64,000 nt of DNA from Deinococcus humi. GTDB lineage: Bacteria; Deinococcota; Deinococci; Deinococcales; Deinococcaceae. The stretch is taken from the NCBI RefSeq assembly GCF_014201875.1, contig NZ_JACHFL010000002.1, positions 587,347-651,346 of the forward strand. Reading direction: 5' to 3'. Shown one piece after another: positions 27,479 to 36,646 of this stretch. The translations under genes were made by a program, and so were the position numbers. How positions within the stretch are numbered: the first letter of the stretch is position 1; each line of letters begins with the position of its first letter. A model generated the notes under the pieces. The model was not told the origin of the DNA. It saw only the letters and a list, made by a program, of their open reading frames with translations, and did no database searches.

Positions 27479-28171
27479 TCAGCCGTAGACGGGCAACTCA
27501 TCGGTAAAGCGGCCGTCCAGCAGGTGCAGCACCCGGTCGGCGTATCCGGCCAGACGGTCATCGTGCGTCACAAGCAGCACGCCTGCGCCTTCCTCACGGG
27601 CCAGGGCCACCAGCAGGGCGGCAACGTTGGTGGCATTGGCGCGGTCCAGGCTCCCGGTGGGTTCGTCGGCCAGCACCACCGCCGGGCCGGAGGCCAGTGC
27701 TCGGGCCACCGCCACCCGCTGGCGCTCGCCACCACTGAGAACGTCTGGAAAGGTGGCCTCGCGCCCGGATAGGCCCACGCGGGCCAGCAGGGCGTGTGCA
27801 CGGGCGGAGTCGCTCTGGCCGACTAGCCGCATGGGGATCAGTACGTTGTCCAGCACGCTCAGGTCCTCCAGCAGATAATGGTGTTGAAAGACCAGCCCCA
27901 CCCGGCCGGCCCGCCGCACTGCTCTTGCCTGCGTGTCCAGCGTGTCGGCCCGCTCCCCGGCCCACCAGATCTGCCCCTCATCTGGCACGTCCAGCCCGCC
28001 CAGCAGGTGTAACAGCGTACTCTTTCCGCTGCCCGATGGTCCGGTCACGGCCACCACCTCTCCAGGACGAACCTGCAACGAAACGCCGTGCAGCACTGTC
28101 AGGGCTCCAAAACTGTGGCGAAGGTCCAGGGCTTCGAGGGCGGGGGGAACGGCGAGGGTCACACGGCGCAT
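27479..28171 (-). CDS. ABC transporter ATP-binding protein, LolD/MacB-like
   Basis: ATPase of 230 residues of the lipoprotein-release/macrolide-export group. Walker A GPSGSGKST, Q-loop VFQHHYLLEDLSV, signature LSGGERQRVAVARAL, Walker B VVLADEPTGSLD, switch His in LVTHD. No permease lies beside it, so its partner must be encoded elsewhere. The start at 28171 is uncertain: the frame continues 7 codons upstream. It points away from the Crp/Fnr gene, with about 105 bases between them. Confidence 0.88.
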   Translation of the reverse strand: MRRVTLAVPPALEALDLRHSFGALTVLHGVSLQVRPGEVVAVTGPSGSGKSTLLHLLGGLDVPDEGQIWWAGERADTLDTQARAVRRAGRVGLVFQHHYLLEDLSVLDNVLIPMRLVGQSDSARAHALLARVGLSGREATFPDVLSGGERQRVAVARALASGPAVVLADEPTGSLDRANATNVAALLVALAREEGAGVLLVTHDDRLAGYADRVLHLLDGRFTDELPVYG

Positions 28172-28265
28172 CTTAGCCCGCAGGTCCGCCAACCTCCCAG
28201 GATTCGGCCAGAAGGGCTGCCACCTATTGCAACGCGCTCTCCGTTCCTGACGATCCTTTCCGCGC

Positions 28266-28271
28266 TACCCT
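28266..28271 (+). promoter_or_regulatory. Candidate -10 element, leaderless Crp/Fnr gene
   Basis: TACCCT with 7 bases to the ATG at 28279; no Shine-Dalgarno between. Confidence 0.45.
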
Positions 28272-28278
28272 GTCATCA

Positions 28279-28974
28279 ATGCACCGTCTGGCCGAGTTAA
28301 AGAGAAATCCCCTGTTCCTGAATGTGGCCGACGATGCCCTGCGTGAAGCGGCCCGCGTGGTCACCCGGCGGCAGTTCGGGGCAGGCGAAGTGGTGCTGGA
28401 ACAGGAAACTGCGGGCGAGGCGCTGCACCTGCTGGTGTCGGGCACGGTGCGCGTCAGCCGGGTGGGACCGGGCAGCCATGGGCGCGTGATGGGCGACGTG
28501 TACGCTCCCGGCGTGATCGGCGAGACGGCGGTGCTCGGCGGCGGTGAACGTAGCGCCACCGTGATCGCCCTGAACAACGTGAGCACCCTGATGCTGTACC
28601 GCACCCATTTCGAGCAGTTGCTCACGCGTCACCCGCAGGTGCTGTGGAACCTCAGCGCGATGCTGGTGGCGCGCGTGACCGCTCTGAACGACGAGCTGAT
28701 CGCCTTCGGCCTGAACACCGAGGCGGCGCTGAGCCATGTCTTCACCGGTCAGTACCGTCAGCGCGTGGCGGCGGGGGTTGAGGCTCCGGCCACGCTACCG
28801 CTGAGCATCAGTGACATCATGATGCGCGTTTCGGCCAGCCGTGAGACGGTGGTCCGCGTGCTGCGCAAGCTGGAACGGCAGGGCTTTCTGAGCCTGACGC
28901 CCCACAGCGTCATTCTGCTGAACCCGCAGGGGATCGAGGAAGTCATCCTCGACGAGCTGAACGCGGCGGAGTAG
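28279..28974 (+). CDS. Crp/Fnr-family transcriptional regulator
   Basis: 231 residues. N-terminal cyclic-nucleotide-binding-type beta barrel (residues ~10-120; VISGETAVLGGGERSATVIAL region equivalent to GVIGETAVLGG), a long dimer helix and a C-terminal winged helix with recognition region VSASRETVVRVLRKLERQG. There is no Fnr-type cysteine cluster, so oxygen sensing by Fe-S is unlikely. The cAMP-site residues G-E and R-S/T are present in GVIGETAVLGGGERSA, so a cyclic-nucleotide ligand is possible. Target genes cannot be told from here. Divergent from the LolD-like ATPase. Confidence 0.88.
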   Translation: MHRLAELKRNPLFLNVADDALREAARVVTRRQFGAGEVVLEQETAGEALHLLVSGTVRVSRVGPGSHGRVMGDVYAPGVIGETAVLGGGERSATVIALNNVSTLMLYRTHFEQLLTRHPQVLWNLSAMLVARVTALNDELIAFGLNTEAALSHVFTGQYRQRVAAGVEAPATLPLSISDIMMRVSASRETVVRVLRKLERQGFLSLTPHSVILLNPQGIEEVILDELNAAE

Positions 28975-29013
28975 CCCTGGACCTCATTCGCCTGAAGTGG
29001 GCTGTGGACCCGC

Positions 29014-29019
29014 TATCCT
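29014..29019 (+). promoter_or_regulatory. Candidate -10 element, leaderless FAH-family gene
   Basis: TATCCT with 6 bases to the ATG at 29026; no Shine-Dalgarno. Confidence 0.5.
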
Positions 29020-29025
29020 GCCCGC

Positions 29026-29778
29026 ATGCGACTGGTCAGAATGACGTGGAACGGCGGGGCACACTGGGGCGAGGTCAGCGGCGAGACCGTGCAGTTCACG
29101 GACGGCATGGCCGGGCCGCGCACCGGGGAGAGCGCTCCTTTTGACGAGGCCGCTCTGCTGCCCCCTGCCGAGCCCACCAAGATCGTTTGCGTGGGCCGCA
29201 ATTACCTGGACCATATCCGTGAACTGGGCAACGACAAGGGTGACCTGCCCGCCGAGCCCGGCATCTTCCTGAAAGGCCCGAACGCTCTGGCGGAGCCGGG
29301 CGGCACAGTGGAGGCCCCTGACTGGAGCGACAACTTCCACTTCGAGGGCGAACTGGCGCTGGTGATGGGCACTCGGGCGCAGGGCCTGACGCCGGAAAAC
29401 GCCCTGTCCGCCGTCGCGGGCTACACCTGCGGCCTGGATCTGACCGCCCGTGACCGCCAGAAGACGGATCTGCAATGGTTCCGTGCCAAGGCGGCGGACC
29501 GGTTTTGCCCGCTGGGGCCGTGGCTGGAAACCGAGCTGAACCCGGCGGACCTGCGCGTACAGACCCGCGTGAACGGCGAGAGCAAACAGGACAGCCGCAC
29601 CAGCCTGATGATCTTCGACGTGCCAGCCATCCTGACCTACGTGACCCGCTTCGTGACCCTGGAACCGGGCGACGTGGTGCTGACCGGCACGCCCGAGGGC
29701 GTTGGCCCCCTGAAAGCGGGCGACACGGTAGAAGTGGACGTGGAGGGTGTGGGCGTCCTGGTGACCCAGATCGGGTAA
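29026..29778 (+). CDS. Fumarylacetoacetate hydrolase (FAH) superfamily protein
   Basis: 250 residues. Catalytic-domain blocks of the FAH superfamily: [15 protein letters not shown], the metal ligands [10 protein letters not shown] (E-x-E) with the Asp in CGLDLTARD, and [15 protein letters not shown]. Members are hydratases, isomerases or decarboxylases such as acylpyruvate hydrolase or 2-hydroxyhepta-2,4-diene-1,7-dioate isomerase; without pathway neighbours the substrate is undecided. A short N-terminal domain of ~50 residues precedes the core. Single gene. Confidence 0.87.
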   Translation: MRLVRMTWNGGAHWGEVSGETVQFTDGMAGPRTGESAPFDEAALLPPAEPTKIVCVGRNYLDHIRELGNDKGDLPAEPGIFLKGPNALAEPGGTVEAPDWSDNFHFEGELALVMGTRAQGLTPENALSAVAGYTCGLDLTARDRQKTDLQWFRAKAADRFCPLGPWLETELNPADLRVQTRVNGESKQDSRTSLMIFDVPAILTYVTRFVTLEPGDVVLTGTPEGVGPLKAGDTVEVDVEGVGVLVTQIG

Positions 29779-30162
29779 GCGCTGGGGACAAAGGCGATTG
29801 CATGTGGCCGCGTCGATCACGCCCAGTTTCAGATGACTCTTCCTGGTTGCATGGGTCTCGAGTGGCGCGGGCAATTCCCCTCCTGGATCGAGAGGGAACT
29901 GCGTGGGAATGGGGGAGACGATGGATCAGATCCGGATGGAACGGCGCAAGCTGGCCTCCCAGATCCTCTTCAAAAAGCTGTAGTGGCCTATCCCCATCGC
30001 GTGCCCTACAACCATGAACCCCGCGTCACCCAGGCTTGCGCCGAGCCGATCTGATGAACAGGTGCCTGACCTTGGCGTGGGAAGCCCTGACAAAAGCGGT
30101 CTGGAATCCATAGAGAGCCGGCCCTCTCTCCGGAACAGACCGGGCGGGATAGACTGCCGTTC
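29779..30162. other. Gene-free interval before pnp
   Basis: 384 bases without a convincing gene. The small frames in it lack Shine-Dalgarno sequences and conserved features. A short inverted repeat GAGAG-CCGGC-CCTCTC near 30113-30129 lies upstream of the candidate pnp -10 at 30150, so it could be an operator or chance. Nothing else is seen. Confidence 0.5.
30150..30155 (+). promoter_or_regulatory. Candidate -10 element of pnp
   Basis: TAGACT with 7 bases to the pnp ATG at 30163. No Shine-Dalgarno between; would give a leaderless mRNA, without the long autoregulated leader of the E. coli gene. Confidence 0.45.
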
Positions 30163-32326
30163 ATGATTGGAAAAACGTACAAGACGATGCTCGGCGGACG
30201 CGAGCTGAGCATCGAGACCGGCAAGCTCGCCAAGCTGGTCAGCGGCAGCGTTCAATTGCGGTATGGCGACACCATGCTGCTCGTGACGGCACAGGCCCGC
30301 GACGACAAGAGCACGCTGGACTTTCTGCCTCTGACCGTGGAGTTCGAGGAACGCCACTACGCCGTGGGCAAGATCCCGGGGTCATTCCACCGCCGTGAGG
30401 GCCGCCCCGGCGAGAAGGCCATTCTGGGCGCCCGCATCACGGACCGCCAGATCCGCCCGCTGTTTCCCAAGGGTTATCGCCACGAAACACAGGTGATCAT
30501 CACCGTCATCAGTGCTGACGGGCAGAACGCGCCGGACGTGTTGGGACCAGTCGGTGCGTCGGCAGCCCTGTCGATCAGCGACATTCCCTGGGCTGGTCCC
30601 ACCGCCTGCGTGCGCGTGGGCCAGATCGACGGTCAGTACGTCATTAACCCCACCGCCGACCAGCTGATCCGCAGCCGCATGGATCTGGTGGTGGCCGGGA
30701 CGAAGGACGCCGTCATGATGGTGGAGGCCGGCGCACAGAACGCCTCCGAGGAAGATCTGGTGGGAGCCATCGAGTTCGCCCACGCCGAGATGCAGGGTGT
30801 GATCTCGTTGATCGAGACCATGCGCGAGGAGATGGGCCAGGAGAAGTTCAACTTCCTGCAGGAAACCGATCTGACCACCGACCTCGTCCCCGAAATCGCG
30901 GAGAAGGCGAGGGCCAACGGACTCAAGGACGCGCTGCTGACGGTCAAGAAGAAGGATCGCAGCGCCCGTACCAAAGCCCTGCGCGACGGCATCATCGCCG
31001 GCTACGAGCCGGACCCCGAGGCTGAGGGCGCGAAGGAACGCATCACGGCCCTCAAGAACGCCTTCAACAAGGTTGAGAAGCAGGAGCTGCGCCGCCTGAT
31101 CCTGGAAGACGACCTGCGTGCCGATGGCCGCGATTCCAGGACCGTGCGCCCTATCTGGATTGAGGCGCGTCCCTTGCCCCGCGCCCACGGGAGCGCCATC
31201 TTCACGCGCGGCGAGACACAGGTGCTGGGTGTGGCCACGCTGGGCACCGAGCGCGACGAGATTCTGGTGGACGACCTGAGCGCCGAGGACAGCGACAAGT
31301 TCCTGCTGCACTACAACTTTCCGCCGTACTCCACGGGCGAGGTCAAGCGCATGGGCGGGCAGTCGCGCCGCGAGATCGGCCACGGCAATCTGGCCAAGCG
31401 GGCCATCCGCGCGGTCCTGCCCTCCTTTGAGGAATTCCCGTATGTGATCCGCATTGTGGGCGAGGTGCTGGAATCGAACGGCTCAAGCAGCATGGCCACG
31501 GTGTGCGCTGGGGTGCTGGCGCTGATGGACGCAGGAGTGCCGATCAAGGCGCCGGTTGCCGGCGTGGCGATGGGTCTGGTCATGGAAGGCGAGAAATACC
31601 GCGTCCTGACCGACATCCTGGGGCTGGAAGACGCGCTGGGCGACATGGAAGGTCTGCGGCACAGCGGAAGGTGTGACCGCCCTGCAGATGGATATCAAGG
31701 TAGGCGGCATTACCCCGCAGATCATGCGTGAGGCATTGAGTCAGGCCCGCGACGGCCGCCTGCACATCCTGGGGAAGATGGCCGAGGTCCTGAGCGCGCC
31801 GCGCCCGGAGCTGTCCCCCACCGCGCCGCGCATCATCTCGCTCAAGATCAACCCCGAACTGATCGGCAAGGTCATCGGCCCGGGCGGCAAACAGATCCGC
31901 GAGCTGGAGGCCATGGGCGCGCAGATCACGGTGGAGGAGGACGGCACGGTCCGGATCTTCAGCGCAGAGAGTGCGAGTGCCGAGGCTGTGCGCGACCGCA
32001 TCAGCAGCATCACCCGCGAGGCCAGGGCGGGCGAGGAGTTCGACGGCACGGTAGTCAAGACCACGCCGTTCGGGGCCTTCATCAACCTATACCCCGGACA
32101 GGACGGCATGCTGCACATCTCGCAGATGTCCGAGGAGCGCGTCAACGCAGTCGAGGACGTGATGAACGTGGGCGACAGGTTGCGCGTGAAGATCGTGAAC
32201 GTGGATGACCGCGGCAAGATCGACCTGATCCGCCCGGAGCTGGAAGGCAAGATCGCCCCACGCGAGGCGCGTCCACCGCGTTCAGGTGGCGGAGATCGGG
32301 GCGGGCGGCCTCCCAGACGAGACTGA
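30163..32326 (+). pseudogene. pnp: Polyribonucleotide nucleotidyltransferase, disrupted by a frameshift
   Basis: PNPase degrades RNA from the 3' end by phosphorolysis. The first frame (30163-31648) encodes RNase PH domain 1, the helical domain and most of RNase PH domain 2 (GESNG-type core [27 protein letters not shown]). At 31648/31649 the frame changes: family members read LGDMDFKV, but here GACATGG runs straight into AAGGTC, as if five bases for part of Asp-Phe were lost. The next frame (31649-32326) continues with [17 protein letters not shown], the KH domain (IGKVIGPGGKQIRE) and the S1 domain. Adding five bases gives 722 residues, a normal length. As written, translation stops at 31731 and lacks KH and S1. 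Either a real mutation or a sequence error; both halves otherwise look intact. Confidence 0.9.
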
Positions 32327-32361
32327 GCGGCGCTGACCGCTGATCAAGTGTTAAATGGCTG

Positions 32362-32404
32362 AAAGGTAAAACCGGAGGGTCTATCTCTCCGGTTTGACCT
32401 TTTC
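32362..32404. terminator. Bidirectional terminator between pnp and the amino-acid permease
   Basis: Long stem: AAAGGT-A-AAACCGGAG pairs with CTCCGGTTT-G-ACCTTT with a single mismatch, ending in TTTTCATTT. It lies between convergent gene ends. Confidence 0.82.
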
Positions 32405-32426
32405 ATTTGACCCTGTGGATCGCTTC

Positions 32427-33218
32427 TCAGCGGCTTGCGATCTTCGTTCGTTTCTCCAGCTGGTCCGTGAAGAGGGTCAGTACCGTGGTCAGCGCCAAGT
32501 ACACCACGGCCACGGTGGTCAGCACTGGGATGGGTTGAAAACTTTCGGAACTGACGCGTGACCCGGCGAGGGTCAGCTCCAGCAGGGCGATGCTGGACGC
32601 CAGCGAGGAATCCTTGAGCAGCGCCACCACGTTGTTGACCAGGGGCGGCACCACGATCCGCAGGGCCTGGGGCAGCACCACGGTGGTCATGGTCTGGCCT
32701 CCGCTAAGGCCCAGGCTGCGGGCGGCCTCGCTCTGGCCTCGCGGAATGGCCAGAATCCCGGCGCGGATGACCTCGGCGTTGTACGCGCCCACGTTCAAGG
32801 ACAACGCAATGACGGCCGACCAGAACTCATTGAGTTGTAGGTTGATCCCGATGGCGGCCAGCACGCCCGGGAGTGCGTTGTAAACGAACAGAATCTGCAC
32901 CAGCAGCGGCGTGCCTCGCACCAGCCAGATGAAGAAGTTGGCAGGGGCACGCACCAGGGCGCTGCTGCTCGTCTTCTGGATGCCCGCAATCATGCCCACG
33001 ACCAGGCCGATCAGGCCGCTGACCACCGTGAGTTGCAGGGTCATCCGCGCACCCTCCACGAACAGATCGGCACGCGGGCCAATCGGATCGGGCATCTGAC
33101 GCAGGATGAACGTGATCACGAAGAACAGCGCCAGAAAGGCGGCCACCGCTCCCAGCAACCACAGAAAAATCGAGGGGCCACCGGCGGAGGGTGAGCGGAC
33201 AGCTTTCGGCGCGGTCAT
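32427..33218 (-). CDS. Polar amino-acid ABC transporter permease (HisM/GlnP type)
   Basis: Inner-membrane permease of 263 residues with about five or six membrane segments. The family EAA loop is visible as IPRGQSEAARSLGLSGGQ. The central MQLTVVSGLIGLVVGMIAG-like stretch (MTLQLTVVSGLI) is typical. The N-terminal ~25 residues are cytoplasmic. It stands alone: no periplasmic binding protein or ATPase lies beside it, so its partners are elsewhere or it is a remnant of a split operon. Substrate not predictable beyond polar amino acids. Confidence 0.88.
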   Translation of the reverse strand: MTAPKAVRSPSAGGPSIFLWLLGAVAAFLALFFVITFILRQMPDPIGPRADLFVEGARMTLQLTVVSGLIGLVVGMIAGIQKTSSSALVRAPANFFIWLVRGTPLLVQILFVYNALPGVLAAIGINLQLNEFWSAVIALSLNVGAYNAEVIRAGILAIPRGQSEAARSLGLSGGQTMTTVVLPQALRIVVPPLVNNVVALLKDSSLASSIALLELTLAGSRVSSESFQPIPVLTTVAVVYLALTTVLTLFTDQLEKRTKIASR

Positions 33219-33349
33219 GCGGGGCGCTCTGATGGCAGGACTGAACGAGGATGAGAGCTGATTTTCATTTCGCCGATGATGCCACAGCTCACGTTGACCG
33301 GTACGGATTGGTCAGGGAGCCTGGGACCGCCGTGCTGAGATGAACATGA

Positions 33350-33378
33350 AAAACCGTGCTTCCTGATGGAAGCACGGC
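33350..33378 (-). terminator. Terminator of the gene at 33403-34347
   Basis: Perfect 10-bp stem CCGTGCTTCC / GGAAGCACGG with a 4-base loop; on the minus strand it is followed by TTTTTC. Confidence 0.82.
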
Positions 33379-33402
33379 TCGAAACAGGTCCGGAAAAGAG
33401 GC

Positions 33403-34347
33403 TTAGTTGGGGCGGCGAGCGGGAACGTTGGTAACGGCCTTGGTGGCCGCGCTGCGCGCGCCGAAAATGGCCGCCAGCAGGGTCAGACCCGCCATCAGCA
33501 GCCAGCCCCAGCCGGCGGTGCTGGCCGCACCACGGGCAGCAGCTTCAGCGTTCTTAAGGGCCTGATCAGCCTGCGTCTGAATGCGGTCGACGGACTGATT
33601 GATCTGGGTCTGCACTTCGGTGGCCTGGGCGTTGCTCAGGCCCTGGCGCTCCAGCCGGGTCACGAACTGCGGGCCACTCAGCGCCTGCTTGATCGAGTCC
33701 ACGCGGGCCTGCGCGAAGTCGCCGATGTTGTTGATGTCCACGGTGCCGAGGTCGTTGCTGGCGCGTCGGACGATGCCGGTCACCACGTTGGAGGTGGCGG
33801 CCACCTGCTCCTGGCTGAGGTCACTGGTGTTGTCGGCGATCAACGCTTCAACGTCACTGGGCGTGATGTTGTTGAAGTAGTTCTGAATGCTGGGCAGTTG
33901 ATTGTTGCTGGCCGCGTCGGCCGCTGCGCCCGTGGCGGAGCCGACGAGGTTTCCTGCCGTGCCAATCAGGTTCCCCGCCGTGCCCACGATCCGCGAGACG
34001 CCGTTGAACGCATACATCGTGAGCAGCAACACGAGCAGGCTCCCCGTGACCAGTCCGGTCAGGGTCGCGTCGTCGTGGGTCATGGCCGCAATGCCGTCAT
34101 CAGAGCGGCTAGCGGGCGCATCGGCGCGGACGGCGGTCAGGCCGGCCAGGTAAGCCCCCACCAGGGCGGCGATCGCCGTCCAGATGGCGGCAGCGATGCC
34201 CACGCCGGTCAGGGTCAGGCCGGTCAGGGCCGTGATAACGAGGCCCAAGGCGATGACGGTCAAGGCGGAGACCAGTCCCACCACCAGACCGGCGAGAACG
34301 CCGCGCCAGCCGAGGCGGTGTGAATTGATGTCACGGTTTAGAGTCAT
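33403..34347 (-). CDS. Hypothetical multi-pass membrane protein
   Basis: 314 residues. Predicted membrane segments near residues 15-40 and 45-72, about 95-115 and about 278-300. A large Ser/Thr/Asn/Asp-rich region lies between the third and last. It includes a repeat-like stretch GTAGNLIGTAGNLVG and helical segments with many Gln (VQTQINQSVDRIQTQADQ). No family recognised. The RBS is good (AGGAGA before ATG). The layout, two N-terminal helices plus a long polar region and C-terminal anchor, resembles small envelope proteins of unknown function. Single gene with its own terminator. Confidence 0.75.
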   Translation of the reverse strand: MTLNRDINSHRLGWRGVLAGLVVGLVSALTVIALGLVITALTGLTLTGVGIAAAIWTAIAALVGAYLAGLTAVRADAPASRSDDGIAAMTHDDATLTGLVTGSLLVLLLTMYAFNGVSRIVGTAGNLIGTAGNLVGSATGAAADAASNNQLPSIQNYFNNITPSDVEALIADNTSDLSQEQVAATSNVVTGIVRRASNDLGTVDINNIGDFAQARVDSIKQALSGPQFVTRLERQGLSNAQATEVQTQINQSVDRIQTQADQALKNAEAAARGAASTAGWGWLLMAGLTLLAAIFGARSAATKAVTNVPARRPN

Positions 34348-34554
34348 AGGTTCTCCTTTTGCGCTGGGTGGGGGAGTGTGGAGACCAGTCCAGCGCAGCA
34401 GCTCCAGCCTTGCGGTCTAGAAGCTGCCTTCCATGGGCCTAACTTAACCGTCTCTCTGGAAAGCGGCCCCACCCATGTACTTAACGTCGTGCTCATATGA
34501 AAACATCGTAGAGGACGGATAAACACTGCATTTGGGTCAACTTAAACAAAAGAC

Positions 34555-34596
34555 ATAAAAAAAGGGATGAGCACAGCAGTCTCTCATCCCCTTTTG
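34555..34596 (-). terminator. Terminator of the acyl-CoA dehydrogenase gene
   Basis: Minus strand: AAAAGGGGATGAG, an 11-base loop, CTCATCCCTTTTTTT. Strong stem with flanking A and T runs. Confidence 0.88.
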
Positions 34597-34607
34597 CCCG
34601 CAATCGT

Positions 34608-35966
34608 TTAAACGAAGGCGCTCAGCCCGGTAATGGCACGGCCCACCACCAGGGTGTTGATCTCGTTAGTCCCCTCATAGGAGTAGATCGCCTCGGTGTC
34701 GGCAAAATGCTTGGCCACGCCGTTTTCGAGCAGGATACCGTTGCCGCCGAAGGTTTCACGCGCCAGGGCCACCGTTTCCCGGCAGCGGGCCGCCGTGAAG
34801 ACCTTGGCCAGCGCAGCGTGTTCGTCCTTCATGGTGCCCGAGTCGGCCATGTGGCTCAGGCGCAGGCACAGCGCGAACATGCTGGTCACGTTCCCCAGCA
34901 TATGCACGAGGTGATTCTGGATGAGCTGGAACTCACCGATGCGCTTGCCGAACTGCTCGCGTTCCTGGCTGTAATTCACGGCCAGCTCATAGGCACCCAT
35001 CGCGCAGCCCACGCCCTGCCACGCCACGCCCGCACGGGTCAGTCTGAGGACCTCCGCGGTGGTGCGCCACCCCTGGACGTTCTGCAGGCGGTCGCTGTCG
35101 GGCACGCGGCAGTCGTCCAGGGTAATCAGGCCGTTCTCCACGATCCGCAAGGCAATCTTGCCCCCGATCTTCTCAACCCTGTAGCCCGGCGTTCCGGCAC
35201 GTACGATGAAGCCACGCACCTCCTGGGTGTCCACGTCGCGGGCCCAGATCACGGTCAGGTCACTAAAGGTCGAGTTACCGATCCATTTCTTCTGACCGCG
35301 CAGGGTCCAACTGTCGCCGTCGCGTTTGCAGGTAGTCCGCATCCCCTGACTGACCTGCGAGCCGCCCTCGGGTTCGGTCAGGCCGAAGGCGCCGACGGCT
35401 TCCAGGTCCATCATCTTGGGCAGCCACTCGGCCTTCTGCTCGTCGCTGCCGCCCAGCGCAATACTGGCGAAGGCTAGGCCCGCGTGGACCCCGAAGAACA
35501 CGGCCGTACTCACGTCCACCTTGCAGGCTTCCAACGTGACCAGACCCTCAACGACGGTGGCATTGGGTTTGCGGGTGCCGTCCTCGTTCCAGATTTTGCG
35601 CAGCAGGTCCAGCTTGCGCAGCTCGGGAATGAGCTGTTTCGGGAACTCGTCGCGGCTCCAGTACTCGTTCATGATCGGGGCAACATGTTCGTGCATGAAC
35701 TGGCGCGTGGTCAGGGCCACGGCGCGTTCCTCGTCGGTCAGGGTGTCCATCTGACCAAAGAAGTCGCCGTTGGCTTCGGGCAGCGCCCTATGTTTGTCCT
35801 CTTGGCCGCCCGCCAGCATGCGCGAGAGCTGCTTGAGTTGCCCGTCGCTCATGCTGGAAGCGGCGTTCAGCAGGGCAGGCAGGTCCACCTTCTGGCTCAG
35901 GCGGCCTAGGGCATCCATGTCGATCTGCGCGAGCAGGGCCATTGGATTGGGAGCAGATTTGGTCAT
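34608..35966 (-). CDS. Acyl-CoA dehydrogenase with N-terminal extension
   Basis: FAD enzyme of beta-oxidation or amino-acid/glutarate breakdown, 452 residues. Recognisable: [19 protein letters not shown] (FAD/substrate loop), [46 protein letters not shown] and the C-terminal [15 protein letters not shown] with the Glu in the catalytic position used by glutaryl-CoA and short-chain enzymes. The core of ~380 residues is preceded by about 75 extra residues, helical and Leu/Ala-rich ([17 protein letters not shown]), not usual for the family. Glutaryl-CoA dehydrogenase is the closest style, but the substrate is unproven. Single gene. Confidence 0.88.
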   Translation of the reverse strand: MTKSAPNPMALLAQIDMDALGRLSQKVDLPALLNAASSMSDGQLKQLSRMLAGGQEDKHRALPEANGDFFGQMDTLTDEERAVALTTRQFMHEHVAPIMNEYWSRDEFPKQLIPELRKLDLLRKIWNEDGTRKPNATVVEGLVTLEACKVDVSTAVFFGVHAGLAFASIALGGSDEQKAEWLPKMMDLEAVGAFGLTEPEGGSQVSQGMRTTCKRDGDSWTLRGQKKWIGNSTFSDLTVIWARDVDTQEVRGFIVRAGTPGYRVEKIGGKIALRIVENGLITLDDCRVPDSDRLQNVQGWRTTAEVLRLTRAGVAWQGVGCAMGAYELAVNYSQEREQFGKRIGEFQLIQNHLVHMLGNVTSMFALCLRLSHMADSGTMKDEHAALAKVFTAARCRETVALARETFGGNGILLENGVAKHFADTEAIYSYEGTNEINTLVVGRAITGLSAFV

Positions 35967-36061
35967 GCTTTGTTGTACTGTGTTCAGCGTTTTGCGACAG
36001 GGTGCAACCGCCCAGGACGACGTTTACTGATCCTTTAGGGCCAGAGCCGGACGCGAGCGGG

Positions 36062-36067
36062 TAACAT
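36062..36067 (+). promoter_or_regulatory. Candidate -10 element for the gene at 36074
   Basis: TAACAT with 6 bases to the ATG at 36074; leaderless arrangement. Confidence 0.45.
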
Positions 36068-36073
36068 GGCGTC

Positions 36074-36589
36074 ATGACCGCCTCTGCCGAGCGGCCCACC
36101 CGTCCGCTGGCCGCCAAACCTGGCGGGTACGTGGAACTGGCCCGCTATTCCAGCCTGTCGCGGTTCTGGGCGCTTCTGGGAGGCGCGCTGCGCGCTGGCC
36201 GCCACATCAGCAACGTGCGCGGCGACCTGCCGGAAGTCTGCCGCCGCCGCATTGCCGGGTACACCTTGCCCAATGCCTCGATCTTTCTGGACACTGCCCG
36301 CCTCCTCAAGGAGCTGGAGGACGGCTTCGAGCCACATCCGGCGCTGGTCGATCTGCTGTCCGGCGATCCCTTTCCGCTGCGTGCTGAGCTGAACGCGCAC
36401 TTCGAACTGCGCGCTGACTTCGTGATCGCCTTCACCGCCCGGCGCGACCTGATCGCCCGCCCCGAGTTCCGCTTCACGCCCATCGTGCAGGGGCTGAGCA
36501 GCCTGCCTGACGGCCTGCCGCTGGACGCCCGGCGGCTGGGGCGCGACGAGTTGCATCTGCTGCTCCAGCGGGCCTGCGGCGTGGCGTGA
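36074..36589 (+). CDS. Hypothetical protein
   Basis: 171 residues, family not recognised. Soluble, Arg- and Leu-rich, no signal peptide or membrane segment. The N-terminal [19 protein letters not shown] and a helical C-terminus are its only notable parts; no cysteine pair, P-loop or HTH motif stands out. It is divergent from the acyl-CoA dehydrogenase gene (about 107 bases between starts) and convergent with the peptidase gene. GC-rich third positions support it as a real gene. Confidence 0.68.
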   Translation: MTASAERPTRPLAAKPGGYVELARYSSLSRFWALLGGALRAGRHISNVRGDLPEVCRRRIAGYTLPNASIFLDTARLLKELEDGFEPHPALVDLLSGDPFPLRAELNAHFELRADFVIAFTARRDLIARPEFRFTPIVQGLSSLPDGLPLDARRLGRDELHLLLQRACGVA

Positions 36590-36646
36590 ACAGCAGCCTC
36601 AACCTCAAGGAGTGCTGATCGGTTCTTGTCCTCGAGTGACCGCCCC

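Noticed and set aside
29833..30054. Small ORF upstream of pnp
   Set aside because: No Shine-Dalgarno or -10 at a fixed distance, no conserved composition.
30382..31383. 333-codon minus-strand frame opposite pnp
   Set aside because: Shadow of PNPase coding sequence.
31640..31660. Programmed ribosomal frameshift in pnp
   Set aside because: No slippery heptamer, upstream Shine-Dalgarno-like stimulator or hairpin is visible, and programmed shifting is not known in this gene; simple deletion fits better.
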